From Helicoverpa zea (Eukaryota > Arthropoda > Insecta > Lepidoptera > Noctuidae), in assembly GCF_022581195.2 (NCBI RefSeq), contig NC_061459.1:9114001-9178000 (forward strand): a stretch of 64,000 nucleotides of DNA. The letters run 5' to 3'. The translations under genes and the position numbers were made by a program. The notes under the pieces are model-generated. The model was given only the letters and a program-made list of their open reading frames with translations, was not told where the DNA came from and ran no database searches. This document shows, one piece after another, positions 49,260-62,398 of the stretch. Position 1 is the first letter of the stretch. Each line of letters begins with the position of its first letter.

Positions 49260-52200
49260 ATGACGTCAGTGGTGGACGTCGAACCGAACGTCAATTCTAC
49301 CAGGCTGGTGTTCTACCCGCTGGTCATCATCGCATCATGTGTCTGGATATTCCACCGATGGCAGCAGCAGTCCAGGATATACAGGATGGGCAATGTCCTG
49401 CCAGGACCTACAGCCTTCCCACTCTTCGGAAATGCGCTCATGGCGCTGTTCAAGAAACCTGAACGTGAGTACCTAAATGAGTCTTAATATTCTCAAAGCA
49501 GCAGTCTAGAAATTTAATCAGTGATCTTCTATGTTTCATAATTGTTTTGTTTGTAAGATTTCTAGAACATTTTTTTCATACCAGGTTACCCGTTATTAAA
49601 TATACTATTTTACTAGAATGTAGCGTAATGTAATGCGTATGCCCTACGTTATTAGGTAACAGACACAATGACAATGTAGCTTTTCTCTTACTCATACCTG
49701 CACTAAACACATTTGCTGCGTATTTCGAAAGCTTACTAACTTCATTTAATTACAGAATTTATTCGAATTGGTCTGGATATCGCGGACCAATATGGCTACG
49801 TGATCCGTGGCTGGTTGGGATCAAAGCTGATTATCTTCCTCGCAAACCCCGAAGATGTGGAAGTGATCCTCAACAGTAACGTCCACATCGACAAAGCCTC
49901 AGATTACAAATTCTTCGAACCTTGGCTTGGTGAAGGTCTCCTCATCAGTTCAGGTAAGAATTTCATTTCCACTGCTTCATTTCATAATTTTATTAGCTAC
50001 TTTTAGTTCGTCAGCCGTTCCATGGAAGATTCGAGATTTTTGTACATAATCATTAAATAGGCCCAATACAACTTTTAAAACATGTTGGATTTTATAGTTT
50101 TTTAAGATGTTGTCAAACAGTCAATAAAACAGTTTTCTGAAATTAAAGGTTTTAGTGTCTAGTGGTTTAAGGTAGTTAGTGGATGTTTATTCATTCTATT
50201 CATGGTTCCAACAAAAGCTCTGATTTCCTTAGTTATTTGTATTTTATATCTAAATTATAATGCTAGTAGCCCTCGTGTATTACCATCAACTGATTGCCCT
50301 TTTCTTTTAAAGGTGAAAAATGGCGGTCACACAGAAAAATGATTGCTCCAACATTCCACATCAACATTTTGAAATCTTTCGTCGACGTATTCAATGAAAA
50401 CAGCAAGAATGTGGTGGAAAAACTACGATCTGAAGTCGGCAAAACTTTTGATGTTCACGACCACATGAGCGGCGTTACTGTTGACATTTTACTTGGTAAG
50501 TTTTCAGTTATTTACTTACTTGTCTTATTTATTTACCATCTATATTTTGTTTGTTTGAAGACGAATGTGTAACTCTAAATGCTGTAAAATGTACCGATGT
50601 GGCCTTGCCAAAAACAAAGTAAATAGGTGTAGGTATGTCTAGATCGCTGATTTGACATTGGCTTTGAAGACAAACATCGTACACAGTAACAGTGGGACAG
50701 TAAACTGATGATAACCTACTAGGGCCAAATATGGAAATGGGTGGCTATCTTACTACGGTTCCAATCGATATTTAGACTCTGTTTCTTAAATTCTCAGTTT
50801 ATAAAAAGATCAGTTCTAAGTTACCCCTATTCAGGTAACAGTTTGATATTTGCATCGAATTGTAGATTCAGTATTTTCCCTACGAGGCATTGAAAATTTT
50901 GTCAAAAAAAATACTTTGCGACAATGTGTAATGTTTATTCATTATTGTAATTAGTTAGTAACCCTTGCCTACACTACCAATTGTTTTCTCTATTGTAAAT
51001 TTCTATACCTATAATGATTGAAAAACCTTGAACTTACCTATAGTTCGGCCATTCAGAGAATGCGTTCCTGACACGTCGCGATTGAACTGACGACGTAACT
51101 TTGCAATGGCGTTGCAGTTACGATAAAAATATTTTTGCTGGTTGTTTACCGTTTTAACAATTGAGGAGCATTAAAACAACATTATTATATCAATAATCAA
51201 TGAATGTTATAATTTTGTGCCAAACTGAGTGTCAAATAACTTGGTAAACAATATTTTTCTAAATCTATACTGCGCTATTACAAGGTTATGTCAGCGGTTT
51301 ATATTTTGTAGTGCTGTGCTAAAAATAACAGGCAAGTATCGTAATCTGTTCTTATACAGTTATAATATAAAATAATACGTTTTGATTTTCTTTTTAAGAA
51401 TTGGAAAATAATGGACTATAAGACTTAATTATAACGTTTATGAAATATAAAAATAAAACTATGACCAAACCGCATTTTTATACTTAGATTAAAAATGGTA
51501 ACCCCAAATGGCGTTATGGGCCGCCATTTTGTGACGCTAAAACAGTCGTCCGTTGTCGTTTCGTGCGCATAGACCACGTTTTTCAAGTGTTTTCGATCTG
51601 TTTTTATTTGATTACCCGGCTTTTGTTAGACCGAGATATCAGGATTGATTCTGTTATTGATAATAATATAATTATACATGTAGGCGAAGATGATGATGAA
51701 GACACCACCTCCTCAAGCAAATCGGAGTCTGATTAATATTCTGTTCGCACATTCAATTCAATGTACTTGTAACAAAGAATAAATAAAACAATTTTATTAT
51801 ATGAATATTACCTTTTTTTGGTTTCCACTTAAATAACTAAAATATAAAACAAATGATTCCGCCAATTTAAAACGAAAATAATCTTAAAATAATGCGGCGG
51901 TTCATTTTGAAGGAACGGTAACGAACTCAGTGTTATGTTGTGCCCATCACTAGTCGTGACTAACTGATAGGTGTCAGGAACGCATTCTCTGAACGGCCGA
52001 AGTATAATGACTATTATTTTCCAGAGACTGCTATGGGCATCACTAAGAAGACTCAAGATAAATCGAGCTTCGACTATGCCATGGCTGTCATGAAGTAAGT
52101 TCTCCCTAAGCCATCTTCGTCAACCTAATTAACTTTCTTAACTTATATTACAAACGTGTCATAAGTGTCAATGTAGAAATCTGAGACTTATTATGAATTT

Positions 52201-55200
52201 GTTATTATATACTTTTAAATGGAGGCATTAATTAAATCTGTAGCTTTTCTTAAATGGATCTTTCCTTCCATTACGATTTCATTACATTTGTATTATTTCA
52301 TTACTAGAATGTTTATTAATGCTTTGTTGTTTATTTACTTTTTTCCAGGATGTGTGACATCATCCACCAGAGACATTACAAGTTCTGGCTTAGACTGGAC
52401 TTCATGTTCAAGTTGCACCCGCTTTTCAAAACTCAACAGAAACTTTTGGACATTATTCACGGACTCACAAATAAGGTACGTAGTTAGTTAAATCATGACT
52501 TACGTAAGGGGCCTCTAGCATTGAATATTATAATTGTTAATTTTATTCAGAATCTAATTACTTAGGCTTTCAGTGTTAATTGTAGGAATACGTTAACTAC
52601 AAAGCGAATAACAATTTGGTTCACAATCTTAATAAGTAATATATCAAATCATTTCCTTTGCTCTAATTTCCCCAAACAGAGATAGTGGACCACCCAAAAA
52701 CAACATTTAATTAATTTGTCAATAAATAACGTTACTAATTTAACGTTATGCGTAGCCGGTCTAATTTGCAAGCGCATTAATTAGATTTAATACCTAAATG
52801 CGTGTTCGTCATACGAGTCAAAAGTCCAATTGTTACACAATATTTAATCGTAGTGTTTAACGACTGTTGTTTGCAATTTAACATTCGGCGTATTATTTAC
52901 GAGGTATAGATAGGTAATAAATACGCGGTATTCAATATGGTTCAATATGTTGGGTTGGCCCACGCTGCTTTGTTAGGAGATTTTTCGTTAGGGCATCTCC
53001 GCTAGTCTTTTCTCCTCCGTGGGTTGGCCTGTGAAGCATTGTCGTCAAAACATCTGAAATACAGATTGGAATACAGGCTGCAAGTAACAAGTAGCAAGTA
53101 GCCAAGTACTAGCCTTTTTCTTCCAATAGACACTATCGTCTCACGCAAGGAACCTATAAGTTTGGCCACTGTGTGTACATTGCATTTATTACAATCCACC
53201 ATTGTTTCCAACTTTTAGGTCATTAGCCTGAAGAAGAAGATTTACCATGAAAACAAGGCAAAGGGTATCATTCCTCCCACTCTACAAGAGCTGACGGACG
53301 GCAAGAGGTCCGGTGAAGTTCTGGCAAATAACAGCAAGACCCTTTCTGATACCGTGTTCAAGGGCTACCGTGACGACTTGGACTTTAATGACGAAAACGA
53401 TGTCGGTAAGTCAAGAACAGAATTCTTCAACCGTGTAAACTGAAAGTTCAATTTATGTTACCAGAGAATTACTCCCTGAATTTTCTCAAATCCGCCTGAC
53501 GGCCTCTGATATGGGATTAAAAAGGTATTATAGCAAGTTCTGAAAAAAAATATTGCACTAAGACAAAAAAAAATCGGTTTTCCCCCATATTTATTTTTAG
53601 ATTCATGACATTTAAGAAGGATTCTTGCCACTTTGCCGTATGACACCTTTTGCTCTCTAATAAAATAGCTATAAAAAATGAAATCCAGATTAAAGCAGTT
53701 CGGCAAAAAATATTCTGCATAATTGAATATTGATTGCAATAAAAAAGGTTTGAAAACTTGTTCACGTTTTTATATTCCAAATATTACAGGAGAGAAAAAA
53801 CGTTTGGCCTTCTTGGACCTGATGCTTGAGTCTGCACAAAACGGAACGCACAATATTACTGATCACGAGATCAAAGAAGAAGTCGACACCATCATGTTTG
53901 AGGTAAGAATAAAAGAGAAATAATTTATAACGACATCAAATGAGTATCCAATCGATAAGGTCAGTGACATTTGCATGAATCTGTATAAAGTCCCTTAGAA
54001 GAATGAAAGCTTTTAGAAACCTTTTACTGTGTCCTATAAAAGTAGAAGAAGAAGTTGTAATGATGTTAATGTTTTTTGATCACAGGGTCACGACACTACA
54101 GCAGCTGGCTCCAGCTTCGTGCTGTGTCTTTTGGGTCTCCACCAGGATGTGCAAAAAAGAGTCTACGATGAGCTGTACGAAATCTTCGGTGATTCTGACC
54201 GCCCAGCCACTTTCAACGATACTCTTCAAATGAAGTACCTTGAGCGTGTGATCCTCGAAACCCTGAGGATGTACCCACCAGTGCCCATCATTGCTAGGGA
54301 GTTGAAGAGAGACGCTAAGATTGGTAAGAGAAGAAATAAATTATGAGCAATTTTTTATAACTCTGTAACGGCAAATTACTGTATTTGTTATATACTTAAC
54401 TGTTCAGAGATTTAATTAATAGGCACTGTTATAGCCTTGTTAAAGCGATGCGTAACTTTCATACCTATCTAAGTGAATGTCAACGCGAATACACCTAGTG
54501 TACTCAATGTTCGACAGGATCAAACGTCTGACCAAAGTTGATCGAAGGATCAAAGGACTGTGACCGATTACGCTAAGAAATGTAAAAGATAAGAAAGGAC
54601 AAAAAAAAGTAAAATGATCATCCATCCATTTGCAGCCCTGCTATTACTTGGCAAATACACCTTACCAAATGTTTCTTTACAGTTACCAACAACTACACGC
54701 TCCCAGCCGGAGCTACCGTAGTGGTGTGCACTTACGGCATCCACCGTCACCCTCAGCACTATAAGGACCCTGATACCTTCAACCCTGACAACTTCTTGCC
54801 TGAGAACATGGCCAACAGGCATTACTACAGCTATATTCCCTTCAGTGCTGGACCTAGGAGCTGTGTCGGTTAGTAGAAGGACCTTATACTTAAAAAATAA
54901 TTTCATCTTAAACAGAACCTTCACGCTTTATTGGAGTACTGTTGACTATCAAGGAATCAACAAACATCTTTCTTTAAAAAATATCTATTATTAATTAAAT
55001 TATTGTTTCACATTTATTAAGTTATCTAACTATAAACATACCTTTCAAAAGAGTTAGGCCTGTAAAGGTACCATTTTCCTCAAAGAGTTTTGAGTTCATG
55101 AACTTTGACACGCACATTGTAACGATACAATTTAAATGCCTATTTAATATTTTGGACCATTTATAGAATTAATATTTGCATTTATAAATTTGTTAATTGG

Positions 55201-55821
55201 AATTCTTTTTTACGAAATAGATTTTGCGTGACTATAATTTGCAATAAATAACGAAGTATAAATGCTGAATACCCCACTTAATTTGTGAGCTTGTTATCAT
55301 CCTTATTAAATATCATAAATGATGATTGATATTTTCATCATTTCGCAGTATGTAATTTTAATAAACTTAAAAAATATTTTCTGTGACATCTCATTAATCC
55401 TATCCTGACCTGTCAGTTTCTAAACGTTAAAATTTCTTTCTACTGACTTACACACTCTAATTCGGTATTTTGGAGTACCTATTTAGGTTTTTGTGTTGTG
55501 TTTTCCTAATCCATAAACAAAACACCAGATTATATGAGTAACCTAAACGTCACTGTTTCCAGCAGTTTCACCCACGTTAAAAGAAAACTTCGCCTCCTGC
55601 ACCCAAACAAACCAAACTAACTTCGTCATTTTTACTTTTCAGGACGCAAGTACGCGCTTCTGAAGCTGAAGATTCTTCTTTCAACCATCCTGAGGAATTA
55701 CAAGTGTATCTCAGAGGTACCTGAAAAAGACTACCAACTGAAAGCCGATATTATTCTGAAGAGATCAGACGGCTTCAGACTGAAGGTCGAACCCAGAGTT
55801 AGAGTACCATCATCAGCTTGA
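49260..55821 (+). CDS. Cytochrome P450, subfamily CYP4G (copy D)
   Basis: Ten coding exons: 49260-49464, 49756-49953, 50313-50495, 52025-52094, 52349-52475, 53219-53405, 53790-53902, 54086-54323, 54683-54868 and 55643-55821; 561 aa. Anchor LVFYPLVIIASCVWIF and hinge LPGP; CYP4G extension in exon 6 (KGYRDDLDFNDENDVG); helix I GHDTT; ETLR; FSAGPRSCVG with Cys 501. No disablement was seen. It differs from the others around the loop before the heme region (VTNNYTLPAGATVVVCTYGI against TKNYVLPAGTTVVVGTFKI in copy C), which could affect substrate fit. Intron 3 holds a full 968-bp transposon ending 18 bp before exon 4. AATAAA lies at 55883. Predicted role as for the subfamily; it is about 6.8 kb downstream of copy C in the same direction. 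Confidence 0.93.
51039..52006 (+). mobile_element. 968-bp DNA transposon, copy 3, in intron 3 of copy D
   Basis: Same start, end and length as the element at 12306-13273; I saw no base difference when reading them side by side. TATA at both tips. It is inserted in the same orientation as the P450 gene and contributes the sequence immediately upstream of the exon 4 acceptor. Confidence 0.88.
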
Positions 55822-57328
55822 ATCACTCAATAATTATAATTTAGTATTATCGTCCTAATTAAGAAATATTTATAATTAAGTTAATAAAGACGTCTGGCTT
55901 TTCTTACTGAGAACATGTTTTAATGATTTGAAAATAAACTTCTTTGGGTTTTTTAAATCGTACTTACAATGCAACCTGATTAATGTGTGTAAATGATTAT
56001 GTAAAAATATCGGAGAAGCTCAGTTTCAGTCGTTAAATAAATAAAAAATGAAAAATAATGTTTGTTTAATTTCTGCCCACAATACATCCCCTATAACAGG
56101 CCGTTAGGAACCTGTCGCATAATTGGAAAAATAATACAAAAAAAAACTTAGACACAATTAGGTATATTTACAAGGTATAAGGAAATCAGAATAAAGTCTT
56201 GACCTTCAAGTCACTCATTCTATTTAATACAAAATAAATCAATTTCATATAAATTACAGTATTTAAATTCATTTCTATAATTTAAAAATTATAAAGATAA
56301 AAATTAAATAGTTTAATTTACATTTTTCTACAAAAATAAAATTAGTAGAGACGATGTCATACAAGCATGTATATGGTATCGCCTTCCTGTTAAATCGGTA
56401 ATAAATCTATATATTGCGGAATCAAATAAAATGAAACATAGAAATAACGTCATCAATTATTTGTCCGTATGCACTGTATTGGCCTTGCCATATTTGCTAT
56501 GTCTATAAAGGAACTGCCTAAAAGAAATACGCTTATTATTAATTCACAAGAGACGGTCCTCCTTATCAGTATTCAACAAAATCTTTTTTTTTCACATTAG
56601 GTACATGCTTATACTCAGTAAAACTATATACTCAGTAAAACTCATATAAAAATGTTAAACAGAATACATATGGAATTATAATTATTATTGAATTATAATA
56701 TCAAATATGAAAACGATTTCAGAAACCTATACAGGATACATAAGAGTTCATTATATAAAATTATCTTTGGTAATTACTTAACTACTCACGTTCCTTCCCT
56801 ATCTGGGAATTTTATAAAAAAGCTTGTAATAAATTCGTCATTTCGTTTACCCTATGGAACCTTAATCTACGGTTACATGAGATAAAAGGATATTAGCACA
56901 AATAGCACAGCTTGGTAACAAGTATGGAAATAGAATTAACGCATATTTTTATCATTTCTTGTATGAAATAGGCTTTACTATACACTTACAAAAATCCCTT
57001 TTGTACCTTATCATATACCACAAATACTAACTGTAAGACGAAGGAACTTCACACACTGATAAAACTATAAAGTTAGTAAACAGTTTATCTCAAAGATTAA
57101 GAGCTAAACTATTTAATAAAAAATCAACTAGCTACTGCCCGCAGTTTCACTCTCATCTTAGACTTTTTGTAAAGGAACTTTCTCATAGAAATTTGTAATC
57201 TTTTAACTAGAAAGTAGTCTGGTAATTAAAAAGACTTTCATATGGCATATCACCTTAGGGCCTTCTTTCAAAAAGTTTAAGACTTACGGCACAAATACAA
57301 TAGTACTTGAAAGTTCTAATAATTATAT
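55822..57328. other. 3' flanks of CYP4G copy D and of the MCT gene
   Basis: Convergent gene ends. AATAAA for copy D lies at 55883-55888. A degraded interspersed repeat starts at about 57130. No additional gene was recognised. Confidence 0.5.
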
Positions 57329-60300
57329 TTAGGATCTACTTTTACCTTTACGGTACACTATAAATTCAATAGTCCATAGTACAACACACACTAGACAGCA
57401 GAAACTCATTGCGAAGAAACAGTACACGTAACTTCCTGTAGTTTCATATAGTACACCTGGAAAAAAAATAATATAACTAAAAAAAAGACTTAGGTAAATT
57501 TTATATGACTTAGAAAAATAACAGACTGAATCTATATGACCTACAATAAAACATAATGTATGTGTGTAGTTAAAGTCTCTTAGAAATTAATCTGACCAAA
57601 TCATGTTCAGCCGTTCGATAATAACCCATTTTTCCTATCTTCATATCTAACCATTGTTAAAAAGTGATAATTCTTTTCAGAGATAAAATCAGTATTGTTT
57701 CAAGATAAAGTGGTAGCTATCCAGTTAGTCACCTGTTTCCGGAGAAGATAATGCATTACGTGCCTATTATGGCAAATAAACTCATCAATTCGCGAAAATG
57801 CGCGATTTTAATTGATTATTCTATCTTGATAGATATTGAATAAGTCATGTGACAATGCATAATCATCATTATTAAAATAGGCACCTGGCCCTACCAGTAA
57901 ATTAAAAATGATAAAATCATTAATTTACCTAATGAGTCATTTAATATTCATTAATAGATAATAGATGAGATTTTAATTTAAACGATAGTAGCCTATTTTA
58001 TCAATTCGCAAATCCAAAATACATTTATTGGAAACGATGACGAAGCATACTTGAAAGTCGCAGTTTTCTTTTTGTATCTGACTACTTATAAATTTCTCAC
58101 CAATCATAGGATCAGCCAACATCATAAGTGTTCCAGAGAACAATATGTGTAATGCCAGTGCTGCTGGGAAGCGATCTGGCGCCGCAGTGACCAACACAAG
58201 AGGAAACAACACCTGGACGGAGCACCTCACGAGACCAGATACGGCAGTGATTGCGAAAACAAACCACAGCGAGCTTGATGTCACCAAGGCTGAAACGAGA
58301 AATGCAAATCATTACGGACTATAGACCTAAAATAATAGTTTTAATTCTATTCATTAGTGAAATCATAATGTAAAAAACAGAACCATAAAAATAAGTTAAA
58401 CCATAAATCGACATAATAAGACCCCCGACATAAGGAATTCCAAGGATTTCAACAAGATAAATTTGACTAATCGACTAAAAATTTAAAATAAGCAGTTAGT
58501 TTTATTAAATGATTTTTAACCAGAATTATATTTACCTATACGTAGGAAGACCGTTACACACGTGCCCACGAAGAAAATCAGCCGACTGTCGACGACAAAG
58601 AAGTAAGTGACAACAGCAAGTACTAATCTTGCGACTAAATCTGACACAGCTCCGACCATAACGCACGTCGCTACTTGTATCTGAAAAACAAACCAAAATT
58701 ATAAAAACTACGTTCCAAATCTTAACCTTGATGGTGATGATACCTACATTGAATTAATTGAAAAGGATAAAGATGATATGGTTTTATTAAATTAAATGGT
58801 TTCTTGAAAAGGTCAAGTTTAGGTTATCTAGAATAAATTGTCATGATAGATAAGACATACTTCCTACATGTTAGCCATTGACATATATTAGCATCTTATG
58901 CGTAGGTACCTTAGAAAATCCATACGAGAAAAGTAGCATTGGTTCCATAGCCAAGTATGTAACATCAGACACAAAGGCGAACCCGAGTCCAACTAAAGTG
59001 CTAACGAATTTAGGGTCCTTCAACAAGTCCAGTTCTACATTTTCACACACAATCTTTCTGAAACAATTTTCAAAACATATTTAATACGTGACACATTTGA
59101 GATTAGAAAATCCTCACACTTGAAAGATAAGCTTGCCTATCTCAGAGCATTGTCATCCCAAAGAAATGGGTCAATTCAGTGCTCGACAGTGATAGTCTTT
59201 GCAATTATGTGCAATTACTCTATTCCTGGTCCTAAAAAAATCCATGGTACTTCAGGGATTATATTTGTAATACTCACACGAAATTAATTGTCCTAGACTC
59301 CTTTTTTCTTCTCTTAATACTTTTTATTTCCACGTCCTCTTCACCACCGGGTAGCATACGCACAGAGAACTCATCGAAACTGTCTATACTTTTCTTTTTA
59401 ATACTATTTATATCACATAACTCTAAAAAACAGAATTCGTTAATATTCGGGAAATATGAGATAACATCACAAGCAGTTGTGTCATTAGAAAAATAATATC
59501 GGCACCTTTTTCAATAACTTCATCAGATCTAATCATATGCCATTCAACAGGATGCATGACTAGCATGGCAAACACCAAGTGTAGATCAACTGCCATGATT
59601 AACGCGAGGGTCCATCTTAGTCCGTACTCCGACAGAAGGTACGTCACCAACATTGGGAAGGTTATAGAGGCTAAACTGCTCATTGCTTGATTGGCGCTCA
59701 TCATTGCCGTCCGTTTCTTGGTGAAATAGCAATTAAAGGCCGTAAAACTGACTGGGATCATCATTCCGAATCCGGCTCCTGAAAATAAGAAGTAATTTTT
59801 AGAAGACTGGCGGATCTATATGATTTTGATAGTCTCTGTATATTATTTTACAGTTAAATGGTGAATTGATGTCAATAATTTTACCTCTAATAACTCCGAA
59901 TGTGAAGACCAACTGGTAAGTCCTTTGCACGAAAATTGTGAGGGCATCTCCGAGCACAAATAATCCTGCTCCAACGAGGCCCACCTGACGAAAAGAATAT
60001 CGCTTCAAAGCTATCCCGCCCAGGAAACCTGGAAATACGTCATATACAAATTATTTAGATATTTTGGTGACGTCAAACACTCGAATTACGATAATTTCAT
60101 GGCCATCTTCTCCTAAACAAGGGTCTATTTTTAGGAACATGTTTAATAAATTACTTAAACAAATATATACACTTTAAATGATATAAACAAACAATAAAAC
60201 ATTTTGATTAAAATGTCTCCTTCCTAGTTTAGACAATGAGGTGTAGAATAACAAACAAATCCTAAATTAATTAATAGATACATGAATTAAAATACGAATA

Positions 60301-61258
60301 ATTTGAAACCGTTGCATAGTAAACTAGTAAAAGATCCGTATCACACTAAAGTGAAGTAATTCACGGAAATGGTGTCACTTACACTGCGGACAGTATCAGT
60401 TTACAGATTAAGAGAGGTTTGAAAACACAGCTAAATTCAACAAGAACTATACCCACACGTATTCATTTCATTATGTTATTGAACTTGTTTTTTTACAACA
60501 GTACAACCTTCTTTTAATAACGTTTTAATTTTGTTTCAAATCTTGATGGTCTACAACCCCTAACAGGCCTACTTTAATATGAAAGAAACCATCTCATCTG
60601 TAGTAACACCACCCAATCAATTTGAACAGGCTTCACTCAATTCAATTGAAGAGCCAGTCTCACTGGAATAGACCACCCATAGCAACCATCTAAACTCAAT
60701 CAACTATGGTAATTTAAGTATAGGCACAATCACCCCACCGAATTAAAATTGAACTAAAAAGCAGGTCACTGAAACATCACATACCATCGGTCTCTTTGCC
60801 CAATCCGACTTGATTAAACGATTTGAGCTGTGCTACATTGCCTATCCTTAATTAGAAATAGTAACTTGAGCCATGATCAATACTTGGACTGGCCCGGAAT
60901 TACGCACAGTCTAACGCATCCGAATAAGAACTAATTTAGGTTAAGTAGCGTCACATAACTAATGATGGAATAATCCCTTCCTAAAGGGTCAATGCTTCAC
61001 TACATGATCTGGTCCTGATGGAAGACAGAGTTAGAGTACTTTTTATATAGGTATCAATCACAAGATACAATTTCTATGTCAAAATCTATTTATATGTGTT
61101 AGTTTATTTTGTTAAGTTCGTTAAGTTAACCTACCAGAAATAGAAAGGGCTCCATTGTAAACTCCTATGACAAGCGGCAAGCCACTACCGCTGCCCTGCT
61201 CCACAAAGAAGTTGTGAAACAATATGCCGAACGCGTTGGAAGACCCGAAACCCAACAT
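57329..61258 (-). CDS. Monocarboxylate transporter-like MFS protein (SLC16 type), 5' incomplete
   Basis: Eight coding exons on the minus strand join in consistent phases: 61258-61135, 60028-59885, 59778-59506, 59422-59278, 59057-58910, 58680-58536, 58289-58101 and 57456-57329; 431 aa plus stop. It starts in a membrane helix (GFGSSNAFGILF), continues with the N-terminal helices and an MHPVEWH motif, has a lysine-rich central cytoplasmic loop (IKRRKKES), then the C-terminal helices ending GSYVYCFFAMSF and a short basic tail. This order matches insect SLC16-like transporters (proton-linked or orphan monocarboxylate carriers at the plasma membrane). The exon with the PDGGWGW motif was not found; the frame at 61258 follows an acceptor in phase 0, so the true start is upstream, maybe beyond the window. 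The last conserved GPLIG-type motif reads DPMIG here. The donor after 59506 (GTGCCG) is weak; substrate unknown. Confidence 0.83.
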
Positions 61259-62398
61259 CTGAAACACAAGAACAACGAAAAATTTAAATTTCTCACCACA
61301 GGAATAATGAAAACAGCAGAAGGGACCTACTGAAAGTACAGGGCCTCTCATGCTGTCTTTAATGAATGTTCTAACAGCGCCTTTATGATTGTCATTTTCT
61401 GGCAATTTTTTCATAACTCAACTTAAATAACTACGTTTTTTACACTATCAAAATGTACTAGAACCTGCCCTACCCTACCCTAGAATCCTGCGTTGAAATT
61501 CAATAAAATGGCCATGACAAAAGACGCCTGATTTACAATTAATCTTTTTAAGAAAAACTATGACAATGGGATCGCCGCGTGACACGTAATTGGGGTGTTG
61601 GTCTTCAATTCACAAAATAATCCTCTTTCAAAAGCTAGGTATATAATTTAATTAAGAAGTTGAATGAAACACTTTTTTCCATGACTTAGAGTAAAGAGTT
61701 GGTCACGAACTGTACTACTTTAAAGGTGTTTCACAATAATATCTGTTGCAGAAAAACTAGAATTAATCTAACCTTGACCACATAATTTGTCAAGGTAGGC
61801 TGTGTTAGTAGGTAACGCCTTAAATCATTAGAACAGAACCACATTATTTAATTAATGAGCCATAATAGAAGCGAAATCTATAGAATTGTCGTAGGAGTTC
61901 ATTGGAAACCATAAATCTCGGAGTAGAAATGCCTTAAAAAACAATGATAAATGTACATAAATATTGTCATATCAGCACTCAAGGCCGTAAATTACATATT
62001 TATATTGCTTCAATTGAATAACAATGTTCATAATAAATTAATTGTCTTTATCTTCATAATTGACGCTAATTGAAAACTTTCTTTCACTTTCTTTGGATTC
62101 TGCGAAATAATCATTGCCCCTTGACCCTTGTTGGTCTGTATTATCTCGATAAAAATATTGTAACAAAACAACGGTTGCAAAAGCACCTACACTTAAGGAT
62201 ACTTAACTATCAGTCCTTTGGGTTTCGCCAAATCCGAATTTGGCCAAATTTTTACAATTCCCAGTACTACATTTTACACCAAAGTTTTGCCTTACTTAGC
62301 AAACTGTTGTTTTTATGAGTAAGGTTTTCAGACAGTAAGTGTAAATCACAACGATTAATTTACTCTGCTGATTCAAGTTTGCACAATAGTAAATTAGG
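61259..62398. other. Upstream intron or 5' flank of the MCT gene
   Basis: AT-rich sequence in which the missing N-terminal MCT exon would be expected. I searched the minus strand for a PDGGWGW-type coding stretch and saw none. Confidence 0.45.
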
